Made by a program: the position numbers and the translations under genes
Shown here: piece after piece, positions 61,061-64,000 of the stretch
Layout of the letters: each line of letters begins with the position of its first letter
Numbering within the stretch: position 1 is the stretch's first letter
Notes under the pieces: generated by a model
Databases searched by the model: none
What the model was told of the DNA's origin: nothing
What the model saw: only the letters and a program-made list of their open reading frames with translations
NCBI GenBank assembly: GCA_905221605.1
Contig: CAJNDS010001657.1
Location: 126,001 to 190,000 of the forward strand
DNA length: 64,000 nt
Direction: 5' to 3'
From: Symbiodinium natans
Lineage: Eukaryota > Sar > Dinophyceae > Suessiales > Symbiodiniaceae

Positions 61061-64000
61061 TCGGCTTGGGTCCTGGGCAGCAGCACTATTTTTGTGCGAA
61101 AAGCTCCGAGGGCTTACCTCCCATCCGAGCTCCCAAGCTTACTTCCACAGGTGTGCTTCTTCTTTTGTGAACTCTTGCTCGCCAACTGCACTGACGCTCT
61201 CAAAGGAAAGTTTTGCTGCATCCTCTCTCTCTCCCTCTCTCTTGAGTTGTGAGCAATGGGTAATCCGAGTCAGAGAAAAACCAGGCAACACATTCTGATC
61301 GCCCTCTTGTATCTTTGATGTCTGACGTGGATCCTAGCCTCAGCGCACGCGTCTTGTTCGGAGACTCGAAGTTGATGAAGGTGTTCCTGGAGTGTCGGAA
61401 GGGCCGTGAAAAGGGCGATGTTTTTGCAGAACTGTGGCTCTGCTCACACTCTGAACAGCTGCAGCACAACGAGACCCTCGAAACCGCACAGCATATTGAG
61501 GTATGGGGACGCGTATGTCTTAAGCCCAATGGGAAGCATTCCTGGGCCTGAGTCGGAGGTTACTGCCTGCTTCCTGCAGCCCATTAACCAAATGCAAACC
61601 CCAAGCGCTTGCGTGCAGAACGAGTGCGCGACAGGCAAACTCCGTAATCACAAAACTCCCAGATCCTAAACTGCAATAGAAGCCCTCTTAGAGTCTTACA
61701 TGACATCCTCACTTCAAGAAGCTGCTACACGTTCCATACACTGGGCTCGATGAGACGGGGCGCTTCACTGGTGGATCCGCGGCACGCAGTTCCAGGATGG
61801 GCCTCTCTTCAGGGTCTCTGGGGGTCAAAAGCTCACTGCGACAGCAGACCCTCAAAGGGTTGAAGGTTCAGGGTTTAGGTTTTAGCGTTCAGGGCCTCTG
61901 CCCTCAACCACACCCATGTAGCAACCACAACAATCGAGAAAACAGACGCAGAGATCAGATTCTGAAACCGGCCTCTTCACTGGCGACAACGGCTCAGCGG
62001 CCAAAGGCACCTGTGCAGCTCAATCACCAACGATGATGCAGAACTGTCTGGGGAAACCATGGGGCATTCAAACACGTGGAACGACCAGGGCTCACCACAG
62101 ACCGCTGCAAAAGCTTCAGTGTCTTTTGCTCGGCCGAGAGATCAGAATAACCCTGCAATGCCGCACGCGCTCTCTAAACGGGGCTCATGTTTCAATCCCA
62201 AGCACAGTCACTCGACTTGTGTCTTGCTGCTTAGTGCGCAAAACGAAGACAAGCCAAGACAAGTGCACCCCCAAGGCTACTAACCCTCCTGTGCTCCTCT
62301 TCTAAAGGAAAACTGCGGAGCCGGTGTCGTTCTGCCCGACATATACACACCAAAATGAACGAACTCACACAGGGTTGACCTCTGATGCGGTTAGTAAGCA
62401 TCGCTTAAACATGTCCCCCATCGTTTCCCCGCCGCTCTGACGCCAGAGAACCATATCCTGCTGACCTATCAGGAGCTTCGTAGGACGCAGCTTGACAAGC
62501 ACATTGCATTAATCGTTCGCTCTTTGAACCCACAAGCATGTGGAAGCATTCATGGAACAAAGTCACACGTGGAAACTAAGGTGCGCGTTGGGTCACACTA
62601 AATCAACCTGGTTTCAAACAGTCCTCCTACGATCCCAATGCATTCAAGTCACAATACGCCTCTAGCCCAACTCGCAAAACGTCGCAAGTCAATGGGCCCC
62701 AATTTCGAACGTGCAGCGAGCCTAGGGCCTACTATGGTCTACTTGATCTCCCCGTATGCAGGGTGAATCGTACAGGCAAGCGATAACTGCTTGCCCTAAC
62801 TTAAGCACCCGCCTCCTCCGGAGCTGGCATTCCATCATTCTCCTTGTGTGGAACATCTTAGGCAGGCGCTGTCTGGTTTGAGGCTTTACAGTTTTTCGAG
62901 AAGGCTAAGAGCAAGTTTGATCAAGAGATGTTGAAAAGCGCACACACACACACACTCACAAACAAAACGCTACGAACAAATTGACAGATCGCTGTGAAGG
63001 CTCTAGTTGCGAGGCTGAGGCTTACAATGTCTGCAGCATTTGAGGGCGAGAGCAACTGCCTCGTGTTGTGCTGGCTACTGCAGAACGCGAGGCCCTCATG
63101 TCAAAAGACTTGCGGCGGAGTTGCAGCACTTCAACCCACAAAGGCTGGTCTGTGCCGAGGCTTGTATCTCGTATTCTCGTATAGCGACAATGCCGAGTGC
63201 CATTAAGAACCGACTGGCTCCAGTGAGCTGCTGTACATTCCTCGAAACCTAAATGCCGACAACAGTCTTCATCGTGCTACAGAGTCCAATGTCCAGATGC
63301 ATGCCTGCATGCCCTTCACTTTTGATGATGAAACGAAACAGACAGTGGAACTTCTGAAATGGCCTGCACCGTCGGGAGACGACTTGGCGTTTGTCCGGAG
63401 ATGCGAGGAGCTCGATTCTCCTGTTTCACAAGGGAAAGTGAACTTCCAATAAAGTGCTCGTTTGGGTTGCGATCTTGGCCGCAGCGCTCCCTGCATGTCA
63501 AACTGTGAGATGTTGAGGGCTCAAAGCCCCACCTTCTGACACGCATCGTGGACAAGCCAGGCGAGGAATTCATACTCTGTTAGTGTCAATCCCAGGAAGA
63601 AGGAGACCACAGCCGAAGCTGGCAAGTACACTCCAAGTGGGGAGCCACTCCATCCATCCAGCACACAGACTCTGCAACCTTGATTTAGAGCCCCAACAGG
63701 TTCAACCCGAATCATATTATGTCCCCTGAAACCCTCGATATCAATGCATCTCAAACCTTGCCTTGCCAGCGCTGCGCTGCTGCGAGGCAGGCGAGAGCAG
63801 CAAGGAAGAGGCGCGGGTCGAGGGAGACGACTGCGAGGAGAAGCCTTGTGAGGAGCGGAACGTCAAAATATGGCGCACCAGGTGGTGGTTTCGTGTCTTG
63901 TGATCGTCCAGCCCCCGCGAGGGGTTGTTGCTGCCGATTGGCTTTTGTGTTTGCTGTTTTTTTGTCTTTACTTTCCTTTGGGGGGCTTGTGAGTTTGACT
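61061..64000. other. Non-coding stretch, one weak exon candidate
   Basis: A 78-codon frame at 61315-61551 has protein-like composition (DVDPSLSARVLFGDSK, then ECRKGREKGD) and could be an isolated exon, but no splice partner is visible. A short CA run lies at 62939-62956. Nothing else is recognised to the window end. Confidence 0.4.

Overview
The window reads as nuclear DNA of a dinoflagellate, most likely a symbiodiniacean or close relative. The evidence is: short GT-AG introns with an AG|G repeat at both ends; same-strand clustering of genes; proteins resembling anonymous families expanded in symbiodiniacean genomes; TTTAGGG-type telomere words; and a very high load of simple repeats. The family resemblances are from memory, since no search could be run.

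Bases 1 to about 8,760 are a gene-rich block with every coding segment on the plus strand. It holds a transposase-like gene cut by the left edge (two exons, 1-2869), a purine-rich tract of about 1.15 kb (2940-4107), a short coding segment (4164-4334), a gene with an apparent frame break (4385-5237), a clean two-exon basic protein gene (5940-7314), and a gene in frame-shifting pieces (about 7879-8735). Across its first 6.9 kb an exact, strand-polar octamer, GGTCC(A/T)TC, occurs 25 times, in all three codon frames and also outside exons. This is the most unusual signal in the window.

Bases 8,760 to 64,000 are almost a gene desert. The only convincing gene there is an intronless 470-codon gene on the minus strand (31964-33376) for a secretory or Golgi-type glycosyltransferase-like protein of the DUF7796 kind. 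The rest is non-coding DNA with many repeat structures: four adjacent tandem arrays (42-, 61-, 74- and 14-nt units, 19.1-21.2 kb), interstitial telomere repeats on both sides of a C-rich tract (22.0-22.9 kb), a 355-nt tandem duplication (24.86-25.4 kb), a G-rich minisatellite between two related flanks (26.6-27.15 kb), a diverged GAGACAA/CACAGCATCCAG repeat field (27.65-28.96 kb), a 630-nt C-rich tract (42.3-42.9 kb) and a mixed trinucleotide tract (49.9-50.2 kb).

The left-block genes cannot be placed in a pathway. The first resembles a DDE-type transposase and the other three encode lysine-rich, partly acidic or coiled-coil proteins without recognised enzyme motifs. Together they look like a mobile or expanded dinoflagellate gene set that is partly decaying. 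All splice models come from reading-frame and splice-site logic only.
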